Assembly: GCA_028751875.1 (NCBI GenBank)
Contig: CM054140.1
Location: 20,481,493-20,545,492 of the forward strand
Length of the DNA: 64,000 nucleotides
Source: Rapana venosa
Taxonomy: Eukaryota > Mollusca > Gastropoda > Neogastropoda > Muricidae
Direction of reading: 5' to 3'
Each line of letters starts with the position of its first letter. Positions within the stretch are counted from its first letter, which is position 1. The position numbers were made by a program, and so were the translations under genes. The notes under the pieces were generated by a model, which saw nothing but the letters and a program-made list of their open reading frames with translations, did no database searches and had not been told where the DNA came from. Shown in pieces: positions 24,201 through 35,725 of the stretch.

Positions 24201-27200
24201 GCAAAAAATATTTTTATTTGTGCTTGGTGTGATTTTGCATTGATTCTAGGAGGGAAAAAAGTTTAACCCTGGTAGCGCTAAATAGAGGGCAGCAGGGCTC
24301 AGTGCTTACTGGCTGAATTAACATTGGCTAGCGTTGTTTTGAAGCAGGGTGGGCTCAAACAACCCTTGATATTGATATGTAAAACTAAATTAAATGTGTG
24401 AAGCTATAAATCACTGGAAAGATTAGATATCAAGCTTTTAAATGAGTGTAATTTTATAGCAGCATGTAGTGTTTATGTAAAAAAAAAAATTTTTAAATCG
24501 TGTGTGCACTACCGATCACTGTTGCACCGTCAGGGCCCCGGATCGATTTTTAACACGATAAGCAAAGTTCTTGCGGTGCAAAAATGTCATGATTATGTAA
24601 TTACTATCTCTTGACATTAGTTTTGAAAAACTAAGGAGTTTGTATCGCTTTATCGATCGTCAAATACTTGGAAAAGTTCAGTGAAAGGATCGAGGCCATT
24701 GCGACCGTCATGGCGAAATGTGTGAAATGGTGGCTTTCTATGACGAAAATACAACAATCGCTTTATTTCATGTGATGCAAAGTACTCAGCAGCATAGTGA
24801 TTTGACTCAACAACAGTTATTTCGAAGCCTCGTTGCGTCAAAATAAAGTAAAACAATCTGTGACGTCAAAATTACCGAGTAGCGAAGAAGTCCATCCAGC
24901 AAAACTAGCGCTGCTCGATTTGGTCGGATCGCAATCTATTTTTATCAAGTTTTTCAAAAATATTCCACAATCCTTACCTCATCGTCTCTCTCATTGTTTA
25001 ATTCAACCAAATCTAGCCTCTAAAACTCCTCCTCGCTGTCAACGTTGTAAAAAAGCTTGAAAAACGCTTAAAGAAATTATAGTGCAAACGCTGGCCGCCA
25101 TTTTTCTTGAAGACTATCTCGGCTGGTCAGGAAAAAACAATAACTCTCTAAACCAATCAGAATCTTCGTTGCTTGTATGTGATTAACGACCTTCACCCCT
25201 TTCTGTGGCCCTACAACGGCCTTAACATTCATTGGCTGACCTTTGAAAGCGAAGTATGCTTTCAATTACGATCACCTACATCATCCCGAATATTCCAAGA
25301 TCCACCACATAGCTTAGACCTGTCGTTACCAGAATGTCCTGGGGACCATGCTACTAGGGTTAATAGAAAGCTGTGAGCTCTTCCTGGACTATTGGCAAAG
25401 TCAGTACTGCTGAATAGAGGTGATTATGCCTTGCCATAGATGATAATGCTTTGTCTTTAGATCAACAAAAGTATGTTCAACATAGCTAGTCATTTACCTG
25501 GTATTATTGGTAATCATGTTGGTGGATACTGTATTTTAAAATCAGTTGAAGTGTATTGGAGATGGACTTATTATATTTATCTGTATTGAATTATGATCAA
25601 TTTATCATACAAATCAGTTTTTAGGTTTTTGGGAGGAATCTTATTTTATTTTCAGTAAGTTGATATAAGTTTTGTTCAATCTTAGTGAATTGTACCAGTC
25701 ACTTGACATTACCACCCTGTGTCTGGCAGGGTCAGATCCTGGCCAACATGAAAGCTTTGGATTCAGACTGGTTTGGAACCAACATGATGGGACGTCAGGG
25801 CAAGGTGAGGTTCACCCCCTCCCAATTATTTATGTTGCTTTTTTCATGGAAAAAATATTTTGCTTAGAGCCTGTAAAAAAGAAAGTGGTTAAGAAGCCAG
25901 AAGAAATTTATTTGGTTAACCAGTATTCACACCCTGATGACAATTTGTATATTTTATACAGAAGGGGAAAAAGAATTATATTGAAACTATATGTTACAAA
26001 ACAAACTGATATGTGATATAATTTCTTCCATGTTATTGGTCTGTCAGTTGCTAAGTTAAATGCTATAAGTTCAGCTTTTTTTCTTTTTCTTTTTTTTTTT
26101 ACACTGGCATGGAAATTGGTCTGTTTTTTTCATCAATAACTAACTTGAAACAAATTCTTTTGGGAAAAAAATGGCATAAAAATGGTCTGTTATTTCATCA
26201 AGAACAAAACCTATAAAGTTTTAGGCTGCTGATAGAGTGGTACTAAGCCTGAATGGAGAATCACAACATTTTGAGCCGCTACAGGAACTAACACTTTTAT
26301 ATATGTGGATGATTGTGTCAGGCGGGTGCCCCCTCTATGGACAAGCTGAATCTGTGGGGAGGATCCCTGTCACTTGGACACCCCTTTGGTGCCACTGGGG
26401 TACGCCTGGTGACCACTGCTGCTAACCGTCTGCACAAGGAGGATGGACAGTTTGGCTTGGTTGCTGCCTGCGCTGCTGGAGGATTGGTACTGTCTGTTTT
26501 GTAGTTTTCTGGTTTAGTGGTTAAAGGAATGACGTTCTCTCCACAGCTTGCAGAAACAACAATTAGTGGATGTTTCAAGCTTTAGGCTTAGTAGAAAAGC
26601 TCTGATGTACTGTCTGATAGTTGGGCACTGTTGTATGGTCAGAGTATCTGATGTATAGCATCTTGCAGTAACACCTTATTTCCATGGGTTAGATTCTTCT
26701 CCCAGATCATATGTCCATGTTTGCATGCATACAGGAAGATAAAATGTACTAGTGCAAGGAGGAGACTTAGATTTTGTTTCATAGAGATGTTCTTTACAGG
26801 TTTCAGTCTAGACACCACTTTGGATTTTGTTTCATAGAGATGTTCTTTACAGGTTTCAGTCTAGACACCACCACCATTTGTAAATGCTGCTCTTGTTGCT
26901 TTGGAATAGAGTCACTGGATGGTTTTGATTCGCTTCCACATGATATTAACTTTCTTTAGTGTGGTTCATAGTGCCTCCTGTCAAAAGTGTCAAACACTGT
27001 TTTTAAGTCTGTGAAAACATGGTATACTGCCCTGTGGTGTTTTTACACAGAGTATGTGCACACTGAAGATCTGCCCAGTGGTGCCGTATTGGCTTGTAAC
27101 AGTTATCCCAACTTTTTCTATGGGGTGTCTTCTGTCCTCCTATTTGAGTTGTCAGGATCAAAAAACATTTTATTTCTGATCCTGTCATGCCAAGTTGAAA

Positions 27201-27273
27201 TAAGTAATGCTTATTTGTTGTACATGTTTGTGTGCAGGGACATGCCATGATTGTGGAGCGATATCCCAGGTGA
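10957..27273 (+). CDS. HADHB: Trifunctional enzyme subunit beta, mitochondrial (3-ketoacyl-CoA thiolase), complete
   Basis: Fourteen exons: 10957-11011, 15993-16122, 16656-16687, 16983-17050, 17724-17811, 19361-19551, 20387-20479, 21056-21143, 21739-21863, 22900-23027, 23957-24044, 25730-25804, 26322-26486, 27238-27273 (TGA 27271-27273). All are GT-AG, phases agree, and the sum is 1362 nt, giving 453 residues (human protein 474). The N-terminus [18 protein letters not shown] is a basic mitochondrial presequence. [13 protein letters not shown] opens the thiolase fold. The nucleophile is Cys115 in [14 protein letters not shown] (His358), GHPFGATG (His407) and Cys437 in CAAGG complete the active site. 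It cleaves long-chain 3-ketoacyl-CoA with CoA in the HADHA/HADHB complex. One oddity: Leu442 (TTG at the exon 13 end) replaces the Gln seen in human GGQGHAM. An extra exon inside intron 1 cannot be excluded, but exons 1 and 2 join cleanly in frame. Confidence 0.96.
12320..12760 (+). repeat. SINE family S3, tail type 2, diverged
   Basis: Contains the shared body (GATTCTGTAAACCGAGATCC, ACAGAACATCTTGC, ACCTGTTCCCACCTTTGG, AATAGGCCATTGGG) and the type-2 tail (CAATGGCCTTAATGGGGGG, CTCATCATTGGTAAACCTCG). A (GT)n tract at about 12600-12621 splits it. Confidence 0.65.
12925..13310 (-). repeat. SINE family S3, tail type 2, reverse orientation
   Basis: In plus-strand order: GCTCCAAGATTCACCAATGG (tail), AATGGCCTACTCCTTC, AAGATGTTCTGTATGC, CCTCAGTTTATAGTCTCATC, then a decayed tRNA-like head near 13290. 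It mirrors the copies at 35385 and 55240. Confidence 0.65.
13855..14010. repeat. 41-bp minisatellite, about 3.5 copies
   Basis: Unit TCATCCAGAGGTGACTCTGT, then CAGCTCTATCTCACATTGTAC, with few substitutions between copies. Confidence 0.85.
14283..14350. repeat. (GT)34 microsatellite
   Basis: Uninterrupted GT dinucleotides, in HADHB intron 1. Confidence 0.97.
15240..15490 (-). repeat. tRNA-derived SINE, family S1
   Basis: Plus-strand order: CCCATAACCTATGGG, CTTCTCTAGGGGCCAGCAT, TTGAGGGCAGCATCCATCTC, GCAGGTACTCATTTACAGC, then a decayed head. Same family as 23408-23698. A partial S3 tail lies just downstream at about 15596-15690. Confidence 0.75.
18221..18293. repeat. (CT)n microsatellite
   Basis: A CT tract with a few TTC interruptions, in HADHB intron 5. 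Confidence 0.95.
18562..18922 (+). repeat. tRNA-derived SINE, family S3, tail type 1
   Basis: The head has an A-box-like GATAGCTTAGTGTTAGAACA and a B-box-like GGGTTCATTTCCC. The body has CGCAGAACATCTTGCGCAC, then GCTGTTCCGCTTTTCGCAAG and GTAGGCCATTTTGTGCCGG. The type-1 tail has AGCACATAAGTGCTTATTCC and ends in an A-rich run. It lies in HADHB intron 5. Confidence 0.85.
19600..19998 (+). repeat. tRNA-derived SINE, family S3, tail type 2
   Basis: The head has GATAGCCTGGTGGTTAGAGA and GGGTTCAAGCCCC. The body matches the copy at 18562 (CGCAGAACGTATTGTGCAC, then AAAACCTGTTCCACATTTC). The tail is the other type: GGGCTACCTTAATGGAGGGT, then CTCTAGTCAAGGAAC. It starts 49 bp after HADHB exon 6. Confidence 0.85.
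20650..20880 (+). repeat. SINE family S3, shortened copy
   Basis: Head AATAGCCTAATGGTTAGAGG, then TCCTTCAGATGAGACCATAAA, GCAGAGCATCTTGTTCACATG. The B-box part and tail are decayed or missing. Confidence 0.65.
23100..23215 (-). repeat. SINE S3 type-2 tail fragment
   Basis: After a T22 run: CATTCCTTGGCTGGAACTCC, then AAGGTTCGGCAAGATT and CACCATTTTTACCCGTC, the reverse of the S3 type-2 tail. Confidence 0.55.
23408..23698 (-). repeat. tRNA-derived SINE, family S1 with 5S-like motif
   Basis: On the minus strand: GAGACAGGATAGCTCAGTGG (A-box-like head), GTGCTCGCTTTC reversed within the head, then GGTTACCCCTTGGATGGGTG. The last resembles the 5S rRNA internal control region (GGTTAGTACTTGGATGGGAG). 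The element ends at TTTTGGGACACCTTT. It lies in HADHB intron 10. Confidence 0.8.
24263..25363 (-). mobile_element. TTAA element family A, full length (piggyBac-like MITE)
   Basis: Flanked by TTAA at 24263-24266 and 25360-25363. The terminal inverted repeats are CCCTGGTAGC on the left and GCTACTAGGG on the right, i.e. CCCTRGTAGC. TTAA duplication with CCC-beginning termini is the signature of the piggyBac superfamily. The orientation follows the copy at 44844. The interior holds several short frames conserved between copies (for example one with [10 protein letters not shown] at 24856-24650), but no transposase catalytic domain, so it is non-autonomous. It sits in HADHB intron 11. Confidence 0.85.
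26770..26874. repeat. 52-bp tandem duplication
   Basis: GATTTTGTTTCATAGAGATG followed by TTCTTTACAGGTTTCAGTCTAG is present twice, head to tail and nearly identical, in HADHB intron 13. Confidence 0.85.
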
Positions 27274-28058
27274 AACCATAGACACGCAGCCTAGTTGCAC
27301 GTCAGCCATGACCATTGGACAAGTTTTCATCTGCATATTTCAGTCACCTGCCCTTCAACCAACACAATTTGTGAAACATTGTCATTTGTGTTTCTCCTTT
27401 TGTTAACTTTTTCTATAGTAGTACAATACGTTAAGTTTGTTGGAACAGCTTTGGCTGTTTTCATTTCTGTAGAAAGTTTTTAACAAGCTGAGTGAGTGCA
27501 AAATAGTACCAAGATCTGGTATTAACTGATGTAACTGTTTTTATGGTTTGTAGGCATGTGATTTTTTTTGTCAAAAGAGAAAAAAAAGTGTCGTCTCTTC
27601 TTTGTGAATACCTACCTATTGTATTTTTTTTATATTTATTTGGTATTTTGTCTTTTTTTTGGGGGGGGGGGGTGGGGAGGGGGGAGTTGGCTTTCATGTA
27701 ATGAATGATACATGTGAAAGATGGTGTTGACAGAACAATTTCACTGTTTGGGAGTTGTCTTGATTGTACTTCATGTAAATATTCAAAAACGTTGTAGCTG
27801 TGTTAAATGTGTGTAAGTGTGCCTGAACAGAAACAGCATATGAGCTTCAATATTTAAAATGTCTTCTTTTTTTTTTACCAAGTTCAGAATATGTGACATT
27901 TTTAAAGTAAAATTTTTTAGGTTTAAAGCTCAAATGTGCACAAATGATGTGTTTGTGAACATCCTTCGAGTTGATCAATGATTTTTTTTTTTCTAAATTG
28001 TAGCAGTCAATCTTTGACTGTTCTGAACTACACATCATGTGTATTGATCAATCTCCGA

Positions 28059-28064
28059 ATTAAA
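28059..28064 (+). terminator. Candidate HADHB polyadenylation signal (ATTAAA)
   Basis: No AATAAA occurs between the HADHB stop and this site. ATTAAA here is followed within about 40 bp by GU-rich sequence (CTGTGGCTTCTGATGTGTGTT), so the 3' UTR would be about 0.8 kb (27274 to about 28090) and includes a G/T-rich tract at 27650-27685. Confidence 0.5.
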
Positions 28065-28799
28065 CAATCACTGTGGCTTCTGATGTGTGTTGACTTTTGT
28101 TTCATCAAGAGATGCATTCCGTTACCAAAACTCGATGACAGGATCTGAATAGTTTGCCTCATTTGCTCTTTCAATGGATGGAAATTAGCTATAGTCCTGA
28201 ATAGTGGCAAATTATACACTTTACCTCATTATTCCTTTACTGTCATTTATCATTTGGGTCATTCTGACGCCATCAGAATCTAAAAAATCAAACACTGCAA
28301 GTGACTGGTATCTGAACTTGTTGCCCCATCCCTTATTTTATATTTTGGCAACTTACAGAAAAATGTTCTCATAAGCCATAATGAATGGTAAGGAGTTACA
28401 CATATAACATGAACCACAAGGACATAACTACTGGATTTTTTTTTTTTTAATGACCAAACCAAAACCAAAACCATAAAAAAATGAAGCGTCCTGCATGTCT
28501 GTTGGAAATTTTTTAATCCTTTCACTTCCGTCCACTGATTTAGCTATGGTTCAAGGGTCATCACAGTCTTGCTAGTAACATGATCATGGCTTTTTATTAT
28601 GTTTCAAGCCATTTCTCAGCAAGCTTTTGGTCGATTTTGATTTCATCATTTATTTTGAATAGCAAAAAGCCGTTAGTGTATCAATATTGCTGCCGAAAGA
28701 TTAACTGCAGAAAATTTGCGAATATTTCTGTTTGAAATGTGGCACAGTGGTGAAAAAAGGGATATGTTAATAATCGCACTTAGTTATGTGCATTGCATT

Positions 28800-30095
28800 T
28801 GCACGTACTTCAACTTATCTGAAGCCTTTGACACTATTGACCACTCTATTCTTCTCTCCCGTCTTCAAGAAACATTTGGTGTTACTGGTACAGCCCCACC
28901 TGGTTTAGCTCATACCTGACTGACCGATTCCAGACAGTCACAATAAACAAGATTCAGTCAGTACCTGCCAGACTGGAATGTGGAGTCCTGCAGGGATAAG
29001 TTCTGGGCCCTGTTCTTTTCACTCTCTACACCGCTCCATTGTCACATATAATTAACAGTCATCAGATCAACCATCACTTTTATGCAGATGACTCTCGGAT
29101 TCTAAGCGGTGACACTCCTGAAAAACTGCCTTCTCTCTTGACAAATATGGCCTCTGCTTTCAAGATATCCCAAACTGGATGATAAAGAATCAAACTTAAA
29201 CTCTCTTCCATTACAACAGCTTCAATAGAATTCGGCAATGCATCAGTCCCTCTATCCACTGTGGTGAAGTATCTAGGGGTCATTATCGACAACACACACT
29301 CTATGCAAAAATTAATCACCCAGACCTGCCAGTCGTGCTACTTTCAATTATGGCGTATTAGTGCAATTCGAAAGTAGCTGTCCACAGACGCAACATCCAA
29401 ACTCGTGGCATCTCTCATTCTTTCACATCTGGACTATTGCAATTCTCTTTTGGCTGGTCTGCCAGTGTCATCTATCCACTCCCTTCAACGTATTCAAAAC
29501 CCTACAGCTCGACTAGTCCTCAGAAAGAAGAAAACTGAGCACATTGCCGCTCTCTTGCAATCTCTCCACTGGCTGCCTGTGCCACAAAGAATAAACTATA
29601 AGATCAGTACTCTGTTACTAATGTCTCGCACAAAACAGCACCCTCCTATCTCTGTGAATGTCTTCACCTGTACACTCCTCGTTCCCTTTGCTCTGCTGCA
29701 GATTCCTTGTGCTTACGAATACCTAGATTCAGCCAGTCCACTGTCAGCCGTCGCTCTTTTTCCGTTTCTCTGGTCCATCGATTGGGAATGGCCTCCCTAT
29801 CTCTCTTCGCCAAGGCCTTCTTAAATCCGGCCTCAAGATATATTTGTTTCAAACCTAAGATTTTCCTCTCCCGTTTCATTTCATAGCTATCCCTGCTTTT
29901 CAACAGCCAAAAATTCCATCACCCTGCCAAAGTGTATAACCTCTGTGTGTGTGTGTGTGTTGTGCATTTGGACTTGTTAGAACTATTACTTGCTATTAGT
30001 TGCATGACTGTATAAGAATGAGTTGAGTGCAAGCGCTTTGATTTGTCTGTGCAAGATACAGTGCTATATAAATTCCATTTATTATTTCATTTTCA
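28800..30095 (+). pseudogene. CR1-like LINE remnant (reverse transcriptase and 3' tail)
   Basis: Translated fragments in shifting frames show [27 protein letters not shown] (catalytic YADD box, about 29080-29092), VKYLGVIID and LDYCNSLLAGLP, then LHWLPVPQRI, in the order of CR1/jockey-type reverse transcriptases. Several stops and frameshifts interrupt it. The 3' end (CAAGCGCTTTGATTTG, then GCTATATAAATTCCATTTAT) is a typical LINE tail. The endonuclease and 5' half are absent. It lies downstream of HADHB. Confidence 0.85.
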
Positions 30096-30139
30096 ATACC
30101 ATTGTCATTCATGAAATGCAGAGAATTTGATTTTATGGA

Positions 30140-30172
30140 TTCCTCCCCCCCCCCCCCCCCCCCCCCCCCCAA
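30140..30172. repeat. Poly-C run
   Basis: An uninterrupted C run of about 26 bases just after the LINE tail. Confidence 0.9.
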
Positions 30173-30174
30173 AA

Positions 30175-31160
30175 TATGTGTGTACTTTCCTAACAAATAT
30201 GTTCTTTCCATGATTCCAAGTTATTTCATAGCAGGTCAGTAATCACTTTCACCAACACATATCCCACAATGCGATTGTGAAAGGAGAGTTCCTGCAGAGA
30301 AGTCTTTGGACACTATTTCAAAGTTTGGTGTGGGTTTGTTTTGGGGTTGTTGTTGTTTTTTGGGGGGGTAGGACATAGGTACAGGACGAACTTCAACAAC
30401 CTCGGGGGGGGGGATGAAGTGAGACAAGTTAAACGTCATTTGTGACCAAGTTATGAACAATGATCCTGAATTATGGTTTTTGAATCTTTTTTTTTTTTTT
30501 TTTAAATTGGGAAGCAAGAGAAAAGGTTGAAGGACAGCAGATAATAATCATTTCTTTTCTGTAACAGGATGAATATTTTTCCAAAATGAGTATGATTTGA
30601 GGTTAACTATAGCAGTCAGCACGTCTCCACAGTTTCGGACAACAGACTGCTGTAGCAGTTCTGGTATTCAAAAAATTTATCACATGATGACCACATGCCT
30701 GGCTGACTGCTCAAGCTATATCTATCCTTATCAGCATATCTAAGGCTGAATGGAAAGTTTGAGCAATTCCGTGAGCAGTGTGTTGTTGAATGACACTCTC
30801 CCAACCCCACCCTTTCACTGCCAGTAAGAATACTGTGATGACCCAAAATTTGGGTTTTCTACATGATCCACAAAGCTAGAAAAAATTAAGACAGGACTTC
30901 CAAATTTTGGCATGTACTATCCCAGCATGTTAACAATTAAGGAATTTCATTTTCTTACATAAACTTTTGTGATCGTTTTTCTAACCCTTACAAATGGGTG
31001 GTCTGTGGATCAAAGCAGGGGGGAGGCTGGCCGTCTCGAGTGAGATACACACACACAAAAATATATATTTATATATATTGTGACAGAACTGTATGTACAA
31101 TCTGAAATTGATAAATATTTTGCTGCTCATTTTGAAGCCAATTAATTTGATAAAAATAAA
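30175..31160. other. Intergenic sequence, no feature recognised
   Basis: AT-rich with short G and T runs. No convincing exon, RNA gene or classified repeat. Confidence 0.5.
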
Positions 31161-31330
31161 ACAGATTTTACTGAAAAAAGAATAGACTGGGAAAGCAGAC
31201 AATAGCTGAAAGGAAAAGAAAGATAAGATACAAGACAAAAAGAGTGATAAATTGGGAAATTCAAGCACAAAAAAGTGGGGATACTATTTATAATGAAAGA
31301 GCCCCAGGCATCTCCCCATAATGGATTAAA
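31160..31330. repeat. Dispersed repeat E, copy 1
   Basis: Shares ACTGGGAAAGCAGACAATA, the GATAAATTGGGAAATTCAAG block, TGGGGATACTATTTATAATG, and AAAGAGCCCCAGGCATCTCC with copies at about 46705 and 54440. Structure and class are unknown. Confidence 0.6.
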
Positions 31331-31334
31331 AAAA

Positions 31335-34300
31335 GAAATGATGTTATGGCAAACCAAAGACAAATGCACACAGACAAAACGCTTGCTTATGAACACATCC
31401 ACACACTATCTGCTTTCACAAGTAAGTCACAGCGGTCATTCAGTCATATATTTTCCATGTTTTTTTTTTCCTTTATGCTTACTGTTTTTATGAATTCAAG
31501 ATAATCACACATCTATCAATAAACACCCAAAAACTTTTACAGTCGTTTCACATATATTCAAAAGTCAAAAAGCTTGGAACTTACAGTTGAATTGCAGCCT
31601 ATTGCAAGCATACCATTCTACCCAGATACCACAAAATGACATTTCGCTTCTCAGCAAGTTTTCATCAACACGTCACCAAATATATAGACGTACAAAGGTA
31701 CAAACAATATTTTGATTTCCCAGAGAACACCCATACTTGAGGTTATGCCATTTGGTATTAAAGTGCATAGATGGTCAGCAGCAAATGGTGGTGGAAAATA
31801 TACATGTCCGATGCTGCTGGTGTACTGGCCCATAGATTATGCTGCAAGTCTTGTGATGGTAAAGTCACTTGAGCTTTGAGGGGAACATTTAAGTAAATAA
31901 CTTCACATGCTGTTGCTGCCCTGTCAGAAGTGATCACGGTGGTATATTAAGTCACTGGTTTAACACCTCCTCAGGTCTGTCAGTACATTAAATAAAAAAT
32001 TAAAAAAACTATTCACACATGCAAGTTCCCTCAGACTAAATCACCAGATATAAATCTCAACAGTTAATTGACACTCCTGGTGTAGTACTTATTGTGCATG
32101 TGAACATCAACAAAGTATCTGTGCACAAAACACCACTTCCTGTTGATAAATATTTTACACTGCTAAAGTGATATCAGCCAAAAAACCGCCACAGCACATG
32201 CTTGCAAAAAGCAACTTTATTTTCCACTTTCAGAAGTGGCTATTTGGAAACCAGAAAGATTAAAAGACTGCCTGAGAGGGAAATGACCTATCTTAAATGT
32301 TAAACTCTGCGTTTATGCCAATAAAACTACAATGAATTTATGCTCCTCTAATGTATTCCTATGAACCCTGAGAGATTTTTGTTCTGAAGATTATAAATAA
32401 AAAAAGCTGAAATGCAAATATGAAATCTTCCATTAACAATTCACCATCTGTATAAAGTTACAGCCGCAGAAATTTTTTTAAACTGCTTTCCCTCTGAAAC
32501 CAAAGGACCTTTCAAACAACAAGAGGGGTGGGGAGGTACGTGTGTGGCAGTTGACACTAAAAAGCTGCCTTTTTCTTTTTAATGAACTAATGCTTTCACA
32601 GCTTTTTAGTCCTGCACATGCATGTACACGAATATATCCATGCCTGCACACCATCAATTTGACGCAAAGTCAACAAATATATATATATATGTACATATGC
32701 ACAGGCTTCTTTGACGCACACGTTTCAACATACATCAACAAACCTCTCCATTCTGCACTGGATGAGTAGAATAAGTATTACCCTCCTTCACAAACACAGC
32801 TCTGTTATGAACATCGATTGTCTTTTATTCATGAAGGCAAAAATCATCATCACCTTTACTGATTACAAAGAAATCGAGTACTCTTCAAGCTTTAAAAACA
32901 TATGAATACTCAAGATCAGGAACTCCCTTTAGCAACAATGGTCCCATTCTTTTCTTTAGCATGCTACCTTCACTTAAAAATTTGAATAAAAGACTAATCA
33001 CCAAACACTCCTTCTGTTACTTGATAGTTCTGTATCTTCTAATGCTCTCTGCGTCAAGTTACAATGTCTCATTGTGGGAAGTAAGTTTTGAGAAGCGGTG
33101 GGAATGTTGGATACAAGTTTGTCTTCATGTCTGTAATAACTTCTATTAATATCACATTCTACAACCACAAACTGCTCTTAATTAAAGTGACACTAAGTAT
33201 CACCAATTTTGCAAACTATTTCTAGACTACAAAGCTGCTAATGCCTTCAATCTACGAATCAAATCAACATTTCAAAGGATCCCCCACTCCACATACAGTC
33301 AGCCTGCAATGGTGAAAGATTTAACATTCCTAGGTCAATGATGGCTCTGTGGTTTTGCAATGTAGCTTTCATAGATCACAAAACAACACACTTGTCAAGG
33401 CTGCATGGTGTACTCGGTGTGACTTAAATTTTGCGCCACACTTGTATTAATACTCTCAATCACAAACATTTTAAAAAATCTACTTCATTTCAGACTTGAG
33501 ATCATACTGACCATTATTTTCAGCACTTATGTAGTGGAGGCTTAACATTACATATGATCACTTAATGTCTGAAGTTGTGTCATGCTGCTGGTAACAGTAG
33601 ATATCAACAAACATAACAATGCCCAAATATTTCCCATTCAGTGGTGGATTTTGCACACCCTTTGTTCATACATTTCTTTCTTGAATTTTTTTTTTTTTAA
33701 TCAAATTTTTACTACTGACTTTCTATGAGACTTTAAATCACATAACTGCATATAGCTAAATTCTCAGTAATAAAAACACAAACCAACCCACTTGAATCTT
33801 CAGTGCCAAAAACCAGGATCAATTTGCATTTTATCTGTGAATGTCTGGCAAAATACTTGGAATGAACTGTATAATAAAACTGGCATACTTAACAGGCAAC
33901 AAGTTATGCTGAAAACACCCTACAGCTGTTCACTGCCATTCAAGCACAAATGAACACAAATATAACAGAGTATTTAACAAGAGTTAAAAATTCGTTGTAT
34001 GTCAGCCACTCCTCAGCACAGCATACTACTAAATTGTTGCAAGTTTGATCAAGCAGCAATGTCACCTGACTTAGGTTCCTTCCCAAAGGAAAGGGCAAAA
34101 ATTGCTACCATCAAGTGATGACAAAGACCAATATCATTTTCTTGCAAAGGGTAAATAGACTACCTTGTGCTGAAGGCACATGAGGAGACACAATCTTTCC
34201 ATAAAAATGCCAGACATTTGTTACAGAAAAAGATTTCCGTAGCTACAGTTACAAGGAAGAGGGGGGGAGCATGAAGCAATGAAAGTTTATTAAAATGCAT

Positions 34301-35380
34301 TTTTCAACTGGACATTACTTTCCATAAACTTTGAGTAATTGGGCAGTGTACCGACACTTTTTCACGCAATGTGCAGGTTGCATGCTGTGTATGTCATCTT
34401 TACCAGTGGCCATAGCTGGCCTACTCTTTTCTGAAAGATCTGTGCTATTTTCCTTCTTTTTTTTTCGGGGGGGGGGGGGGGGTAAAATTTGTACATAAAA
34501 TGTTATGTATGTGACATTGCTGCAGTTTCATCGGAAGGACCTGCTGGAAGAAAAGACTCAGACCCAGTGCAAACTATCCCCTCAAATGGACACCTCAGCT
34601 GTATTCCAATGCACATCCTTAGCATCATAACAGTAGTCTAACACTACTCTACTTACTATTCCATCTCCTTTTCGATGATCTGAAATTCCCAAATCCTTTC
34701 AACCAATTTTTTTAACCAGTTATAGTTACAAACCCTTAATGAGTCAAAATTCAGACCAGATTGTACACAGGAATAGTGATGTGAAACTGCCAGCACATCA
34801 GGTGACAGACACCAGGTCAGATACTTTTCCAAAGCAGCTGTGAGGTGGGGATCTCATTTTTGGACAAGGTTTGTTGTGGTTTAGTAGACCGAGTTATAAG
34901 AAACATCAATACAACAGAACAAAGCCAAGGAAAGAAACAAAATGCTACCAGTGATAAAAGTAAGTGTGGGAATAGTATCAAGCCAAATTTTACCAGTTCC
35001 AGAACAAGAACCAACAAAAGCTTAAGTTCATCATCTTTTTGTTGATCTAGCAGAAAAGACCATCTGTAGCTAGACACAAGGTAAATTGGTAACTATCATA
35101 ATGTAATTCTCATACCCCATTTCTTGATTTCATGCCTTTTTACTTTTTTTTTCTCAGAGTAATCCATTATTTTTGTAATACATCTATGCAGCTGGCTTAT
35201 GACAGCTAATATAAAAGACGATCAAAAAAGGTATCTAAAATATCATCTAGGAACGTTGTTTTGTATATCAGATTTGTGGACATATTCAGACTCCCAATGC
35301 TCTGTAAGATTGAAGTTCTGTCCCTCCTAATCAATATCTGCAGTTTTTTTGTTGGGTTTTTTTGTTGTTGTTTTTTGGGG
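31335..35380. other. Intergenic region between the convergent HADHB and ATAD2-like genes
   Basis: About 4 kb of AT-rich DNA without an open frame of protein-like composition, RNA gene or repeat that I recognise. It is notably poorer in SINEs than the rest of the window. A G run is at about 34468-34482. Regulatory DNA or an unannotated long 3' UTR cannot be excluded. Confidence 0.5.
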
Positions 35381-35384
35381 GGGG

Positions 35385-35725
35385 TGTTCATTCCTGGGCT
35401 AGTGCTCCAAGATTTACCAATGGTGAGATTTTTGTGCATGCAACCGTCCGTCCCCCTCCCTCCCCACCAACCATTTAGGTGGCCACATTCTCACTTCAGA
35501 GATGATGTTTAAACACAATGCATGTGCTGTTGTGCTTTTTTTTGGTCATCTGTTCCTACCAGCCCACTCTTCCCAAAGTGGAAATGGTTTTTAACATGTG
35601 GGCAAGATGTTCTATGTGTAATTCTTGTCAAACTGGCAAGGGCAAGGCTGGGAATCAAACCCAGAACCTCACGGTCTACTTGTTAGGCAGGTGAACACCT
35701 TAACCATCCTGCAACATTCTTTCTT
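35385..35725 (-). repeat. tRNA-derived SINE, family S3, tail type 2
   Basis: Read on the minus strand, the head is CAGGATGGTTAAGGTGTTCA with a B-box-like GGTTCTGGGTTTGATTCCCA; the type-2 tail ends at 35390-35410 (CTTGGAGCACTAGCCCAGG). It lies just downstream of the ATAD2-like gene's polyadenylation signal. Confidence 0.8.

Noticed and set aside
29664..29903. Minus-strand 79-codon ORF
   Set aside because: Antisense of the decayed LINE reverse transcriptase region.
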